A stretch of 16,852 bases of DNA from Bacteroidales bacterium. GTDB taxonomy: Bacteria; Bacteroidota; Bacteroidia; Bacteroidales; BM520. The notes under the pieces were generated by a model that saw nothing but the letters and a program-made list of their open reading frames with translations, made no database searches and was not told the origin of the DNA. Made by a program: the position numbers and the translations under genes. Below, piece after piece: positions 1-8,637 of the stretch. The stretch lies in contig JAQVPY010000023.1 of the NCBI GenBank assembly GCA_028701815.1, positions 1 through 16,852 of the forward strand. The letters are read 5' to 3'. How positions within the stretch are numbered: the stretch's first letter is position 1; each line of letters begins with the position of its first letter.

Positions 1-1272
1 AACAATCTCGACGACAAACAAAAGAAGATTGCAGATAAATTCGACAAGCTAAAAGAGAATTTCGACAAGTTAAATGATTTAAATCAGTCGCTCAAAGACA
101 AGCAGGATATTGATTTCAACGACATGTTGCAAGAAGATATATCGAAAGATCTTGAGTCGGCAAAAGATAATTTAAACAAGAAGGACAAAAAAGGTGCCGA
201 AAAAGACCAGAAATCCGGTGCAGAGAATATGGATAAACTTTCAGAGTCTTTACAGATGCAGATTGATCTGAATTTCGGTGAGCAGCAGGAAGAGGATATT
301 GAAAACATTCGTCGGTTATTGGAGAATGTTATACAGTTATCATTTAAAGAAGAAATGATTTCCAACAAGGTTAAAACCGTAAAAATAGCTGACCCTCAGT
401 ATGTTAATCTGATTTTGGAGCAAAATGAAGCCAATGGACAGATAAAGTTGGTAGAAGATTCTCTTGCCGCAATAGCTTCGAGGAACTTTTCGGTAAGTAT
501 GATAATATTTGATGAGTTAAAAAATCTCAAGTCGTATTCTTCAGAGTCAACGAAAAATTTAAGCGACAGAAATATAAATAATGCAGCAATCAATTTACAG
601 CGGACCATGCAGTCGTTAAATCAGCTTGCCTTATTATTATCCGAGAGTATAGACAAGATGGAAGAAGAGGATTCCGGTATGTGTTCTTCATCGTGTCCCA
701 ACGGGAAGAAAAAGAAGGCTGGGAAAAGTGGTAAGCCGAGTCTATCTACGATAAAGCAGTTACAGCAGCAGTTGAATGACCAGATGAAGCAGATGCAAAA
801 GGATATGAAGGAAGGCAGTTCTTCTATGCCGTTTGGTAAAAAGCCGAGCGAATCTTTTGCAAGGTTGGCTGCCGAACAGGAAGCGATCAGGCATGCGCTG
901 GAAGAGATGCAAAAAGATTTAAGGAGCGAGGGGGGAGCTTTAGACGGCTCACTTCAGGAAGCAATAAAAGGGATGGAGATGACAGAGACCGATCTTATCA
1001 ACAAACGATTAAGTGAAGCTATGATTAAGAGGCAAAACGAGATTATGACAAGGCTTTTAAACTCGGAAAAGGCTGAACGAGAGAGAGGTAAAGACGAGAA
1101 ACGGGAATCGAAGACGGCAAAACAGTTTAGCAAGCCTTCGCCGGAAGAATTCTTTAATAAAGATAAAACTGCAGAGGGTTTTGACAACGTTCTGAAGACT
1201 ATTCCTCCCGACATGAACGAGTACTACAGAAAAAAAGTTGAACAATATAGATATGATTTAGAAAATGATTAA
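1..1272 (+). CDS. DUF4175-like large coiled-coil protein, C-terminal part (5' end outside the window)
   Basis: The frame is open from base 1 with no start signal, so this is the C-terminal 423 residues of a longer protein; the Met at 124 is internal. The visible part is hydrophilic and rich in Lys, Glu, Gln and Asp, with heptad-like repeats from the first residues (FDKLKEN then FDKLNDL) and a Gln/Met-rich coiled coil around 760-830. A small Cys-containing patch (MCSSSCPNGKKKK) precedes that segment. The composition and the position directly before ybeY and mnmG fit the large DUF4175-type proteins of Bacteroidota, which have N-terminal membrane helices and a long C-terminal coiled-coil tail. 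The family assignment rests on composition and gene order, not on a motif. No function is known to me. Its last 8 bases overlap ybeY, suggesting translational coupling. Lys and Glu codons often end in G, unlike the later genes cls and the kinase. Confidence 0.7.
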   Translation, partial: NNLDDKQKKIADKFDKLKENFDKLNDLNQSLKDKQDIDFNDMLQEDISKDLESAKDNLNKKDKKGAEKDQKSGAENMDKLSESLQMQIDLNFGEQQEEDIENIRRLLENVIQLSFKEEMISNKVKTVKIADPQYVNLILEQNEANGQIKLVEDSLAAIASRNFSVSMIIFDELKNLKSYSSESTKNLSDRNINNAAINLQRTMQSLNQLALLLSESIDKMEEEDSGMCSSSCPNGKKKKAGKSGKPSLSTIKQLQQQLNDQMKQMQKDMKEGSSSMPFGKKPSESFARLAAEQEAIRHALEEMQKDLRSEGGALDGSLQEAIKGMEMTETDLINKRLSEAMIKRQNEIMTRLLNSEKAERERGKDEKRESKTAKQFSKPSPEEFFNKDKTAEGFDNVLKTIPPDMNEYYRKKVEQYRYDLEND

Positions 1273-1717
1273 TTTTTGTGTTTTAAATATAAAGAGGAAG
1301 CCTTCGGATATTAAAGAAATTCGTTCTATTCTTTCAAAAGTTGTTAAAGATGAAAAAAAGAATCTGATAGAGATTAACATCATACTTACCGACGACGAGT
1401 CTCTGTTGAGAATCAACAAGGAGTTTTTAAATCACGACAATTATACAGATACTATTACATTTCCATACAATGAAAAGCCGAAAGACGTCTGGGGCGACAT
1501 ATATATAAGTATCGACAGGATTAAAGACAATGCGAAGACCTACAAGGTTAAGATGAGGAAAGAATTAATAAATATTATGATACATGGTGTTTTGCATTTA
1601 TGCGGATATGAAGACAAGCATGCAGAAGAAGAAAAGGATATCATGTTTGAAAAGCAAGCGAAATATTTAAAGAAGTACTATAATTCGTTCCACGTGGAAC
1701 AAACATCGAAAAAGTAG
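1265..1717 (+). CDS. ybeY: YbeY endoribonuclease / rRNA maturation factor
   Basis: YbeY is a metal-dependent single-strand RNase needed for 16S rRNA 3'-end maturation and ribosome quality control in the cytoplasm. The 150-residue length is usual for the family. The signature is at residues 107-119, HGVLHLCGYEDKH. His107 and His111 are the first two zinc ligands. The place of the third His in the E. coli-type motif (HxxxHxxxxxH) is taken by Asp117, which I recall as the usual form in Bacteroidota. Upstream segments NIILTDDESLLRIN and NYTDTITFPYN are also typical. The ATG overlaps the end of the preceding gene by 8 bp, and mnmG starts 8 bp after the stop. The 3' end contains a parS-like palindrome that is read as FHVEQ, so the protein's poorly conserved tail carries the DNA site. 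Confidence 0.95.
   Translation: MINFCVLNIKRKPSDIKEIRSILSKVVKDEKKNLIEINIILTDDESLLRINKEFLNHDNYTDTITFPYNEKPKDVWGDIYISIDRIKDNAKTYKVKMRKELINIMIHGVLHLCGYEDKHAEEEKDIMFEKQAKYLKKYYNSFHVEQTSKK
1686..1701. other. parS-like ParB-binding site 1 (inside ybeY)
   Basis: The 14-bp perfect palindrome GTTCCACGTGGAAC occupies 1687-1700. With flanks it reads CGTTCCACGTGGAACA, one base from the 16-bp palindrome at 3619. The B. subtilis parS consensus is TGTTNCACGTGAAACA, and the CACGTG centre and GTT/AAC arms are conserved here. It lies within the last codons of ybeY. ParB itself is not encoded in the window. Confidence 0.75.
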
Positions 1718-1725
1718 CAAGAGTA

Positions 1726-3618
1726 ATGAATAACACGTACGACATAATAGTTGTTGGTGGAGGACATGCGGGTTGTGAAGCCGCATGTGCTGCAGCGAAT
1801 TTAGGAGCGAAGACCTTATTAATTTCCATGTCAATGGATTCGGTAGCACAGATGTCGTGCAATCCGGCCATAGGAGGAGTAGCAAAAGGTCAGATTGTCA
1901 GGGAAATAGATGCTTTAGGCGGCTATACCGGCATTGTTGCCGACAGGTCTATGATACAATTTCGCATGTTAAATTGTTCCAAGGGTCCCGCCATGTGGAG
2001 TCCTCGTTCTCAAAACGACAGGATGTTATTTTCTGCCACATGGCTATCGGTGATAGAAAACACAAAAAACCTGGATTTTATATCAGATAATGTAATAGAG
2101 TTAATTATTAAGGACGGTTCTGTTCGGGGTGTAAAAACAGAAATCGGAAAATCGATTTATTCAAAGGCAGTAATTTTAGCCTGCGGAACCTTTCTTAACG
2201 GTAAAATTTTCATTGGTGAAGTCTCTTTCGCCGGAGGCAGAATTGGCGAAAAAAATTCAAAAGGGATAAGCGAGCAGTTATTGTCCTTAGGTTTTGAAGT
2301 TAGCAGATTAAAAACCGGCACTCCGGTACGAATAGACGGGCGAAGTATCAATTATTCATTATTAACCGAGCAACCGGGCGATGAACATCCAGGGAAATTC
2401 AGCTACACTGACACGCCCACGTTGAGACAGCAAAAAAGTTGTTACATGGCTTATACTTCAGAGGAAGTGCACGACATATTGAGAAAAGGCTTCGATAAAT
2501 CCCCAATGTTTCAAGGACGGATAAAAGGAATCGGTCCGCGATATTGTCCCTCAATAGAAGACAAATTAAATCGCTTTGCCGGGAAGAACAGACATCAATT
2601 ATTTGTAGAACCGGAGGGTTGGAATACTGTTGAAGTATATTTAAACGGGTTTTCTTCATCTCTTCCTGAAGAAATTCAATATGAGGCTATACACAAAATT
2701 GTCGGCTTTGAAAATGCTAAATTTATCAAACCCGGATACGCAATAGAATACGACTACTTCTCCCCCATTCAGATCCAAAGGACTTTAGAATCTAAGTTGC
2801 TCTCTAATTTATATATCGCCGGCCAACTCAACGGCACTACCGGTTATGAAGAAGCAGCAGCGCAAGGTATTATCGCCGGAATAAACGCTTATCAAAAGAT
2901 ATACGACAAAGAAGCATTTACATTATCAAGAAGCGAAGCATATATCGGAGTATTAATAGACGACCTGATAACAAAAGGTGTTGACGAACCTTACAGGATG
3001 TTTACTTCAAGAGCAGAACACAGAATTTTATTACGACAGGATAATGCAGACGAACGACTTACCGGGAAGTCATATTCGATAGGATTAGCTAAAGAAAACC
3101 GATATATTCGGTTGATGAAAAAATTGGAAAATACTCAAAAAACCATAAATTTCCTCGAAAGCCAACCAATCAAGGCTAACGATATTAACGGCTTTTTGGG
3201 AGAGATAGAAACAGGTCTGCTGACGGAAACCACAAAATTGTCGAGACTGGTTAACCGTCCTAATATTGCAATCCGCGATTTAGCAAAATATTCTACCGCC
3301 CTGGAAACTTTTATAAACAACGATTGCTTAAAAGCGGAAAACATACAAATTGTCGACGAAGAAGCCCTGGAAGAAGCGGAAATAATAATTAAATACCAGG
3401 GATATATTTCAAAGGAAACTACCCTCGCATCAAAACTGGCCACTTTTGATGATATCCCACTAAAAAAGGATCTCGACTACTTCTCTATGACCAACCTTTC
3501 ATACGAGGCAAGAGAAAAACTGAATAAAATTAAACCGACTTCCGTCGGCCAGGCGTCGAGAATTTCCGGAGTTTCTCCGGCTGATATAGCTGCTCTGATG
3601 ATTTTGCTCGGAATATAG
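1726..3618 (+). CDS. mnmG: MnmG (GidA), tRNA uridine-34 5-carboxymethylaminomethyl modification enzyme
   Basis: MnmG is the FAD-dependent partner of the GTPase MnmE; together they install the cmnm5 group on wobble U34 of several tRNAs. The 630-residue length is standard. The Rossmann FAD motif GGGHAGCEAA is at residues 11-20 and the conserved CNPAIGG at 45-51. Further family segments follow in order: GTFLNGKIFIGE, LKTGTPVRIDGR, the Cys-containing RYCPSIEDK, PGYAIEYDYF, AGQLNGTTGYEEAAAQG and EPYRMFTSRAEHRILLRQDNAD. The C-terminal helical region that contacts tRNA and MnmE ends in GVSPADIAALMILLGI. The ATG sits 8 bp after ybeY, so the two are probably cotranscribed. parS-like sites lie just before and just after the gene. 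G exceeds C on the coding strand in much of the first third and C exceeds G after about 2400. Confidence 0.98.
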   Translation: MNNTYDIIVVGGGHAGCEAACAAANLGAKTLLISMSMDSVAQMSCNPAIGGVAKGQIVREIDALGGYTGIVADRSMIQFRMLNCSKGPAMWSPRSQNDRMLFSATWLSVIENTKNLDFISDNVIELIIKDGSVRGVKTEIGKSIYSKAVILACGTFLNGKIFIGEVSFAGGRIGEKNSKGISEQLLSLGFEVSRLKTGTPVRIDGRSINYSLLTEQPGDEHPGKFSYTDTPTLRQQKSCYMAYTSEEVHDILRKGFDKSPMFQGRIKGIGPRYCPSIEDKLNRFAGKNRHQLFVEPEGWNTVEVYLNGFSSSLPEEIQYEAIHKIVGFENAKFIKPGYAIEYDYFSPIQIQRTLESKLLSNLYIAGQLNGTTGYEEAAAQGIIAGINAYQKIYDKEAFTLSRSEAYIGVLIDDLITKGVDEPYRMFTSRAEHRILLRQDNADERLTGKSYSIGLAKENRYIRLMKKLENTQKTINFLESQPIKANDINGFLGEIETGLLTETTKLSRLVNRPNIAIRDLAKYSTALETFINNDCLKAENIQIVDEEALEEAEIIIKYQGYISKETTLASKLATFDDIPLKKDLDYFSMTNLSYEAREKLNKIKPTSVGQASRISGVSPADIAALMILLGI

Positions 3619-3634
3619 TGTTCCACGTGGAACA
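3619..3634. other. parS-like ParB-binding site 2 (directly after mnmG)
   Basis: TGTTCCACGTGGAACA is a perfect 16-bp palindrome beginning on the base after the mnmG stop codon. It matches the parS consensus (B. subtilis TGTTNCACGTGAAACA) except for the symmetric choice of G at one position. It lies in the 49-bp gap before cls. Centre-to-centre distance from site 1 is 1933 bp. The arms abut, so it has no loop, and no T-run follows; it is not a terminator. Confidence 0.85.
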
Positions 3635-3667
3635 TTTTATATATTATATTGATTAACAAATAATTAC

Positions 3668-5140
3668 ATGAAAGAAATGAATGTAATCGCCGCTATCTTG
3701 TCAATAATATATTATCTGATAATTATCTTTATTATCATAAGAATTTTATTGGAAAATAGAAAGCCTATTTACTCCGCCGCCCTGATAGGCCTCATGATTG
3801 TATTGCCTGTAGTCGGTCTGATTATTTTCTTTTTTGTGGCTTATAAAATGAATAAGTCATCTTTTGTATCTAAAAAATGGCATAGCGAAAGAAAAGATAT
3901 ACAGGCATGGAAAGAATCTACCTATACAAATATAGAAAAACATCAGAAAAGAGGAAAAACACCGTTTAAAGAATGGAACAAAATAATAAATATGCTCTTC
4001 CTGTATGAAAAATCTACCCCTACCTATTACAACGACGTGGAAGTGCTTATTAACGGCGAAGAATTCTTCCCTCGCTTAATAGAAGACCTCTCAAATGCTA
4101 TAAAACAAATTCATATCGAATTCTATGTGTTTGAAAACGATAAAATTGGTAACGAAATACTCAAAGTACTCTTCAGAAAAGCTGAAGAAGGCGTGAAAAT
4201 CCGCTTTATTATCGATAGCTTCGGCTCTCGTTCAATGAATAAAAAAATGTTTAAATTGCTTAGAGATAATAATATCGAGGTTTTCTCTTTCCTCCCTCTC
4301 TTTACCCCTAAACTGTTCCGCTTTATGAATATAAGAGACCATAGAAAGCTCGTTACTATCGACGGAAATATCGCCTATACCGGCGGAATTAACGTGGCTG
4401 ACAGATATATTAATAACAAAAATTACCCGACAAAAAAAGAAAAAAGATTCTGGCGCGATACTCAAATTCGCGTCTGCGGCGAAGCTGTTAAATCATTCCA
4501 ATTACAATTCTTTAATATTTGGAAATTTGTCAGTAAACAACAAAACGATTTCTTCGAAGAAATTGTTTACAGTACTTATAAAACGGAAAATGAATGTATT
4601 ACCCAACTGATGGACTCTGGCCCTGACTCCGAATTTAAATCTATTCTTAATACCCTGTTTCTCGCTTTTACTAACGCCGAAAAAGAAATTCTGATTCAAA
4701 CCCCGTATTTCTGCCCGCCGGATGAACTTTATACCGCTATTCAAAATGCTGCCCTTAGCGGCGTTACCGTAAAAATAATCATTCCTGAAATATCAGATAA
4801 TAAAATTGTTACCGATGCCGCAAGATCTTATGTGGAAGGTCTCCTCTCCGCCAACGTGCAATTTTTTATGTATACAAAAGGCTTTATCCACTCTAAAATT
4901 ATGATTGTCGACGACTCCCTGTCTACCGTTGGTAGCACTAACCTCGACTATAGATCCTTCTCCTCTAACTACGAAATGAACGCCGTATTCTATAATAAAG
5001 AAATAAACCAACAACTCAAATCCGTTTTTAATAACGACCTAAAAGAGTGTACACAAATAGACTTAAATACTTGGAAACATAGACCTTTTTTTAAAGTCCT
5101 CGAAGAATCTGTCGCTCGCCTTTTCGCCCCCCTTATCTAA
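3668..5140 (+). CDS. cls: Cardiolipin synthase (phospholipase D family)
   Basis: This membrane enzyme makes cardiolipin by transferring a phosphatidyl group between two phosphatidylglycerols. The 490-residue length and layout match bacterial ClsA-type enzymes. Two hydrophobic helices occupy about residues 5-27 and 35-58 (an N-terminal PLD-nuclease anchor), followed by two PLD domains. Each has a complete HxKxxxxD catalytic motif: His225-Lys227-Asp232 (HRKLVTID, then GNIAYTGGIN) and His408-Lys410-Asp415 (HSKIMIVD, then GSTNLDYRS). The start is the ATG at 3668; another in-frame ATG at 3677 is possible. It follows mnmG across a gap holding a parS-like site and precedes the kinase gene by 6 bp. 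Codon third positions are rich in C and poor in G, unlike the first gene of the window. No residue essential to the family appears to be missing. Confidence 0.95.
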   Translation: MKEMNVIAAILSIIYYLIIIFIIIRILLENRKPIYSAALIGLMIVLPVVGLIIFFFVAYKMNKSSFVSKKWHSERKDIQAWKESTYTNIEKHQKRGKTPFKEWNKIINMLFLYEKSTPTYYNDVEVLINGEEFFPRLIEDLSNAIKQIHIEFYVFENDKIGNEILKVLFRKAEEGVKIRFIIDSFGSRSMNKKMFKLLRDNNIEVFSFLPLFTPKLFRFMNIRDHRKLVTIDGNIAYTGGINVADRYINNKNYPTKKEKRFWRDTQIRVCGEAVKSFQLQFFNIWKFVSKQQNDFFEEIVYSTYKTENECITQLMDSGPDSEFKSILNTLFLAFTNAEKEILIQTPYFCPPDELYTAIQNAALSGVTVKIIIPEISDNKIVTDAARSYVEGLLSANVQFFMYTKGFIHSKIMIVDDSLSTVGSTNLDYRSFSSNYEMNAVFYNKEINQQLKSVFNNDLKECTQIDLNTWKHRPFFKVLEESVARLFAPLI

Positions 5141-5146
5141 ATAACT

Positions 5147-8100
5147 ATGAATATAAAAAGTAAAAAAATATTATTTCTGATAGCCTGGCTCTCTTGCCTC
5201 TGCTCTATAATAGGTGTCGTATCCTATAATAAAATACATAATACTTACCAAAATACCGCTATTCGCCTGCAGAAAAAAATTTGTGATTTCGACGCCCTCT
5301 CTTCTGAAAAATTCGACAAATTCGTAAATGAAAATGTCGAAGAATCTGACTATTTTTCTTTCTTCGACTTTAATAACAGCAACTTCTATACTACCCTTAT
5401 CTATCGCGACTCCTCCCTGCTCTTCTGGTCGAATAATAAAAGCAGCCAACCCTGGTTCTTCTCTAACAACGTTAAAGATAAAATCTCTGAAACTAATAAC
5501 TCTGTCGTATATAATAAGTCATTCTCTCACGACGATATTATCATAATCTTTCAGTTACCAATAATTTGTAGATATAACATTGAAAATCAGTACGTAAAAA
5601 ATACGTTCAATAAATATCTCGACGTCTCCGACAAATATAATGTTAATACCGACTCCTATGACAATATCGTAATCCGCGACTCCGATGATAACCCCCTGTT
5701 CTCCCTCGTATACGATACCTCAACTTACTACTACGACGTCTCAAACCCGCCCAGCTACATCCTGCTGCTGTTTGCCATCCTTTCCCTGTCTCTTGTTCTC
5801 TTCTATTCCAACCTGTCTAAAAAAAGCCAATACCCCGCTGCTAAATACCTCCTGGCTCTGGGTCTGTTTGTGGCCTTGAGACTGTTTTTTTACCAACTAA
5901 CTAAAACTCAAATATTTAATACGGATTTATATAATTATAAGATTTTCGACTTCTCCTTTCTTATAAATACTGGTGGCGACTTGTTCTGCTCCGCCGCTTT
6001 CTTGCTCCTCTTTACATTATATACTTATAACTTCCTTAAAATTAATAATATATATATTAAAAAATCTTCTGTCACTGCTAAAATATTTGCCGTCTTATTA
6101 ATCTTTATAATCACCTTCTGCTTCACTTTTGCTATATACTCGCTAATATGTAATTGCGAAAACGATATTCTGCTACTTAAATTGTCTAATGTAAATACTT
6201 CTTCGGTTTTTTTATTCGCTTCTTTCCTGCTCCTGCTCTCCTCGTGTATTCTGCTAATCGCAATTATATTCTTTATTTGCTTCTCCGGTAAATTACTGCT
6301 CTCTTCCCTGTGGAAAATCATTCTCGCTGTTACAGCTGCTTCTATAGTTATGACTTATCTTTATACAAAAACCGACACTGAAAAAGATTATGCTTTTACT
6401 GAAAACCTTTATAAACACAACTTTTTCCGTAGAAATGAAACACTGGAAAATAACCTGTCCGACCTTTTTAATAAATTGTCTGCCGATTCTTCTATTGTTA
6501 ATAATATCTCTAAAGATAATCTCCTGCCTAATAAACAACTCGTTCTTATTAATAACTTCTTAGAAGATTATAATAAATGTAAATCTCTGAATAATACATC
6601 TTTGAATTATATTATCGCGGATTCTTCTACTACCATCCTAATTGATGGAGATTCTTCTGTTTATAACTGCAACAAATACTTTTCTTCCTTTATTAAAGAC
6701 AATGGCATTCCTACCGATGTGGAAAATCTGTGGTTCATTAATGATATCTACTCTATCCCATACTACATCTACTCTCTTTCAACTGAAAATTATAACGTTT
6801 GGTTCGATATAATACCTGATTTTAATATCGAAGAAATCGGATATCCTGAACTTCTTTCTTCCGACAAAAATAGAAATTCTGCAATGAATCTTTCGGAAAA
6901 TTCTTTCGGTATATATGATAATCAGGAACTTGTAAGAGCGATAGGATACTATTCTTTTCCTTATTATTTAGACAGCTCTTTTATTAATATTGAAAATACT
7001 CATAATTATATTATTATCAATAAATATAAACATTACGTCTTTAAAGATGAACAAACCGGTACACGATTTATAATTTGTAAACCTTATAATTTTTTTAATT
7101 CTACCTTCTCTTCATTTGCTTTCTTCTTCGTGGCTTTGCTTCTGATATATTATGTGTTCTCCTTTATTTCTACTAATAACCTCCATAAACATACTACCAC
7201 AAGCTTAAGAACTTCCATTCAAAACTCATCTATTGCTTTCTTTCTCGCTATCACTTTGATTATCGGTGTCTTTTCTATCATTCTTATCATATCTCTGAAT
7301 AATAGAAAAAATGAAAAAGCAATAGAAGAAAAAACTCATTCCGTTTGTAATGATATAACAGATAATATTAACCTGTTCGCTTCCGGCGCCGATATAGATT
7401 TCGAGAATATCTTAAAAAGACTCTCCTCTATACATTTTACAGATATCAACGTCTATGAAGAAGATGGCTACCTGGCAGGAACTTCAAATAGCGAAATGTT
7501 TCTTAATAACCTTACTTCTAATTTAATAAATGCAACCGCTTTTGAAAATCTTAAGATTATTAATAGATATATAGGTACTGAAAGTATCGGCTCCTATAAA
7601 TACCTCTCTTCTTATATAGTGTTTTCTCATCACGACGGTAGTATTTACTATTTAAATATTCCTTATTTTACTCGCCAAAGTACCCTTAAAAAGGAAATAT
7701 CCGATTATATAGTTATTTTTATTAATCTATATATAATAGTAATTGTTATATCTTTGATAATGACTTACTTCCTATCTAAAATAGTTACAAGACCTCTCGA
7801 AATGCTGAAAGAAAAATTATCCCTTCTGTCGCTTGGTAATAAAAATGAAAAAATAGAATATTTTCAAGATGATGAAATAGGAAATCTTGTGGAAGTGTAT
7901 AATAATAAAGTTGACGAACTGATGATAAGTGCACAACTGCTCGCTAAATCGGAAAGAGAAAACGCTTGGAGAGAAATGGCCCGTCAAGTGGCTCATGAAA
8001 TCAAAAATCCTCTTACCCCTATGATGTTATCTTCCCAATATCTTTATAAATTGTGGAAAGAAAATGATCCTGATTTCGACTCTCATATAAAAAATTATAT

Positions 8101-8632
8101 CGCAATGATGACAACTCAAATCGATACTTTGTCGGATATTGCCACTTCTTTCAGTAATTTTGCTAAAATGCCCGTTGCTAATAACTCTAATATAAACCTG
8201 ATAGATGTAATTAAAACATCTATAGATTTCTATAACCAACAAGAACAAATTGTGTCTTTTTATTCGGATGCCGATATCATTACTGTTTTTGCCGATAAAT
8301 CTCTCCTTTCCAGAGTTTTTAATAACCTTATTAAAAATTCTATTCAGGCTTTTTCAATACTGAATGATGATAAAAAGCAACTTAAAATAAATATTAACTG
8401 TAAATTAAACTCTGATAATACCGTTATTATTGATATTATTGACAATGGACCCGGTATTAGCAATGAAGTTAAAAATAAAATTTTTCTTCCTAATTTTACA
8501 ACTAAATCAAGTGGGATGGGCCTCGGCCTCGCTATTGTTAAAAATATTATAGATAATATGGAAGGAACTATTGAAAATATTGAGTGCCTTTCCGGTGCAA
8601 TGTTTAGAATCGTTTTACCAATAGTTAAATAA
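5147..8632 (+). CDS. NtrY-type polytopic membrane sensor histidine kinase
   Basis: The C-terminal third is a complete kinase core. It has a HAMP-like linker at about 880-925, an H-box with phosphoacceptor His950 (AHEIKNPLTPMM, the NtrY-type form with Pro-Leu-Thr-Pro), an N-box NNLIKNSIQAF near 1058, a G1 box DNGPGI near 1099, an F-box and a G2 box GMGLGLAIVKNIID near 1124. The N-terminal part is unusually long. It has one helix (about 8-26), an extracytoplasmic segment to about 200, six helices between about 203 and 406, a second extracytoplasmic stretch (407-650), helices at about 655 and 694, another sensor-like segment (719-855) and a final helix (855-879): about ten membrane segments. The ligand is unknown and no response regulator lies in the window. 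It sits 6 bp after cls and 5 bp before tadA, so a role tied to the envelope is plausible but inferred. The DNA is very AT-rich with C-rich third positions. Confidence 0.93.
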   Translation: MNIKSKKILFLIAWLSCLCSIIGVVSYNKIHNTYQNTAIRLQKKICDFDALSSEKFDKFVNENVEESDYFSFFDFNNSNFYTTLIYRDSSLLFWSNNKSSQPWFFSNNVKDKISETNNSVVYNKSFSHDDIIIIFQLPIICRYNIENQYVKNTFNKYLDVSDKYNVNTDSYDNIVIRDSDDNPLFSLVYDTSTYYYDVSNPPSYILLLFAILSLSLVLFYSNLSKKSQYPAAKYLLALGLFVALRLFFYQLTKTQIFNTDLYNYKIFDFSFLINTGGDLFCSAAFLLLFTLYTYNFLKINNIYIKKSSVTAKIFAVLLIFIITFCFTFAIYSLICNCENDILLLKLSNVNTSSVFLFASFLLLLSSCILLIAIIFFICFSGKLLLSSLWKIILAVTAASIVMTYLYTKTDTEKDYAFTENLYKHNFFRRNETLENNLSDLFNKLSADSSIVNNISKDNLLPNKQLVLINNFLEDYNKCKSLNNTSLNYIIADSSTTILIDGDSSVYNCNKYFSSFIKDNGIPTDVENLWFINDIYSIPYYIYSLSTENYNVWFDIIPDFNIEEIGYPELLSSDKNRNSAMNLSENSFGIYDNQELVRAIGYYSFPYYLDSSFINIENTHNYIIINKYKHYVFKDEQTGTRFIICKPYNFFNSTFSSFAFFFVALLLIYYVFSFISTNNLHKHTTTSLRTSIQNSSIAFFLAITLIIGVFSIILIISLNNRKNEKAIEEKTHSVCNDITDNINLFASGADIDFENILKRLSSIHFTDINVYEEDGYLAGTSNSEMFLNNLTSNLINATAFENLKIINRYIGTESIGSYKYLSSYIVFSHHDGSIYYLNIPYFTRQSTLKKEISDYIVIFINLYIIVIVISLIMTYFLSKIVTRPLEMLKEKLSLLSLGNKNEKIEYFQDDEIGNLVEVYNNKVDELMISAQLLAKSERENAWREMARQVAHEIKNPLTPMMLSSQYLYKLWKENDPDFDSHIKNYIAMMTTQIDTLSDIATSFSNFAKMPVANNSNINLIDVIKTSIDFYNQQEQIVSFYSDADIITVFADKSLLSRVFNNLIKNSIQAFSILNDDKKQLKININCKLNSDNTVIIDIIDNGPGISNEVKNKIFLPNFTTKSSGMGLGLAIVKNIIDNMEGTIENIECLSGAMFRIVLPIVK

Positions 8633-8637
8633 ATAAT

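Noticed and set aside
124..126. ATG at 124 as the start of the first gene
   Set aside because: The same frame is open from base 1 and encodes the same heptad-rich coiled coil, so the gene begins outside the window.
3619..3634. The palindrome after mnmG as a transcription terminator
   Set aside because: Its arms abut with no loop, no clean U-run follows, and an identical core occurs inside ybeY; parS explains both copies better.
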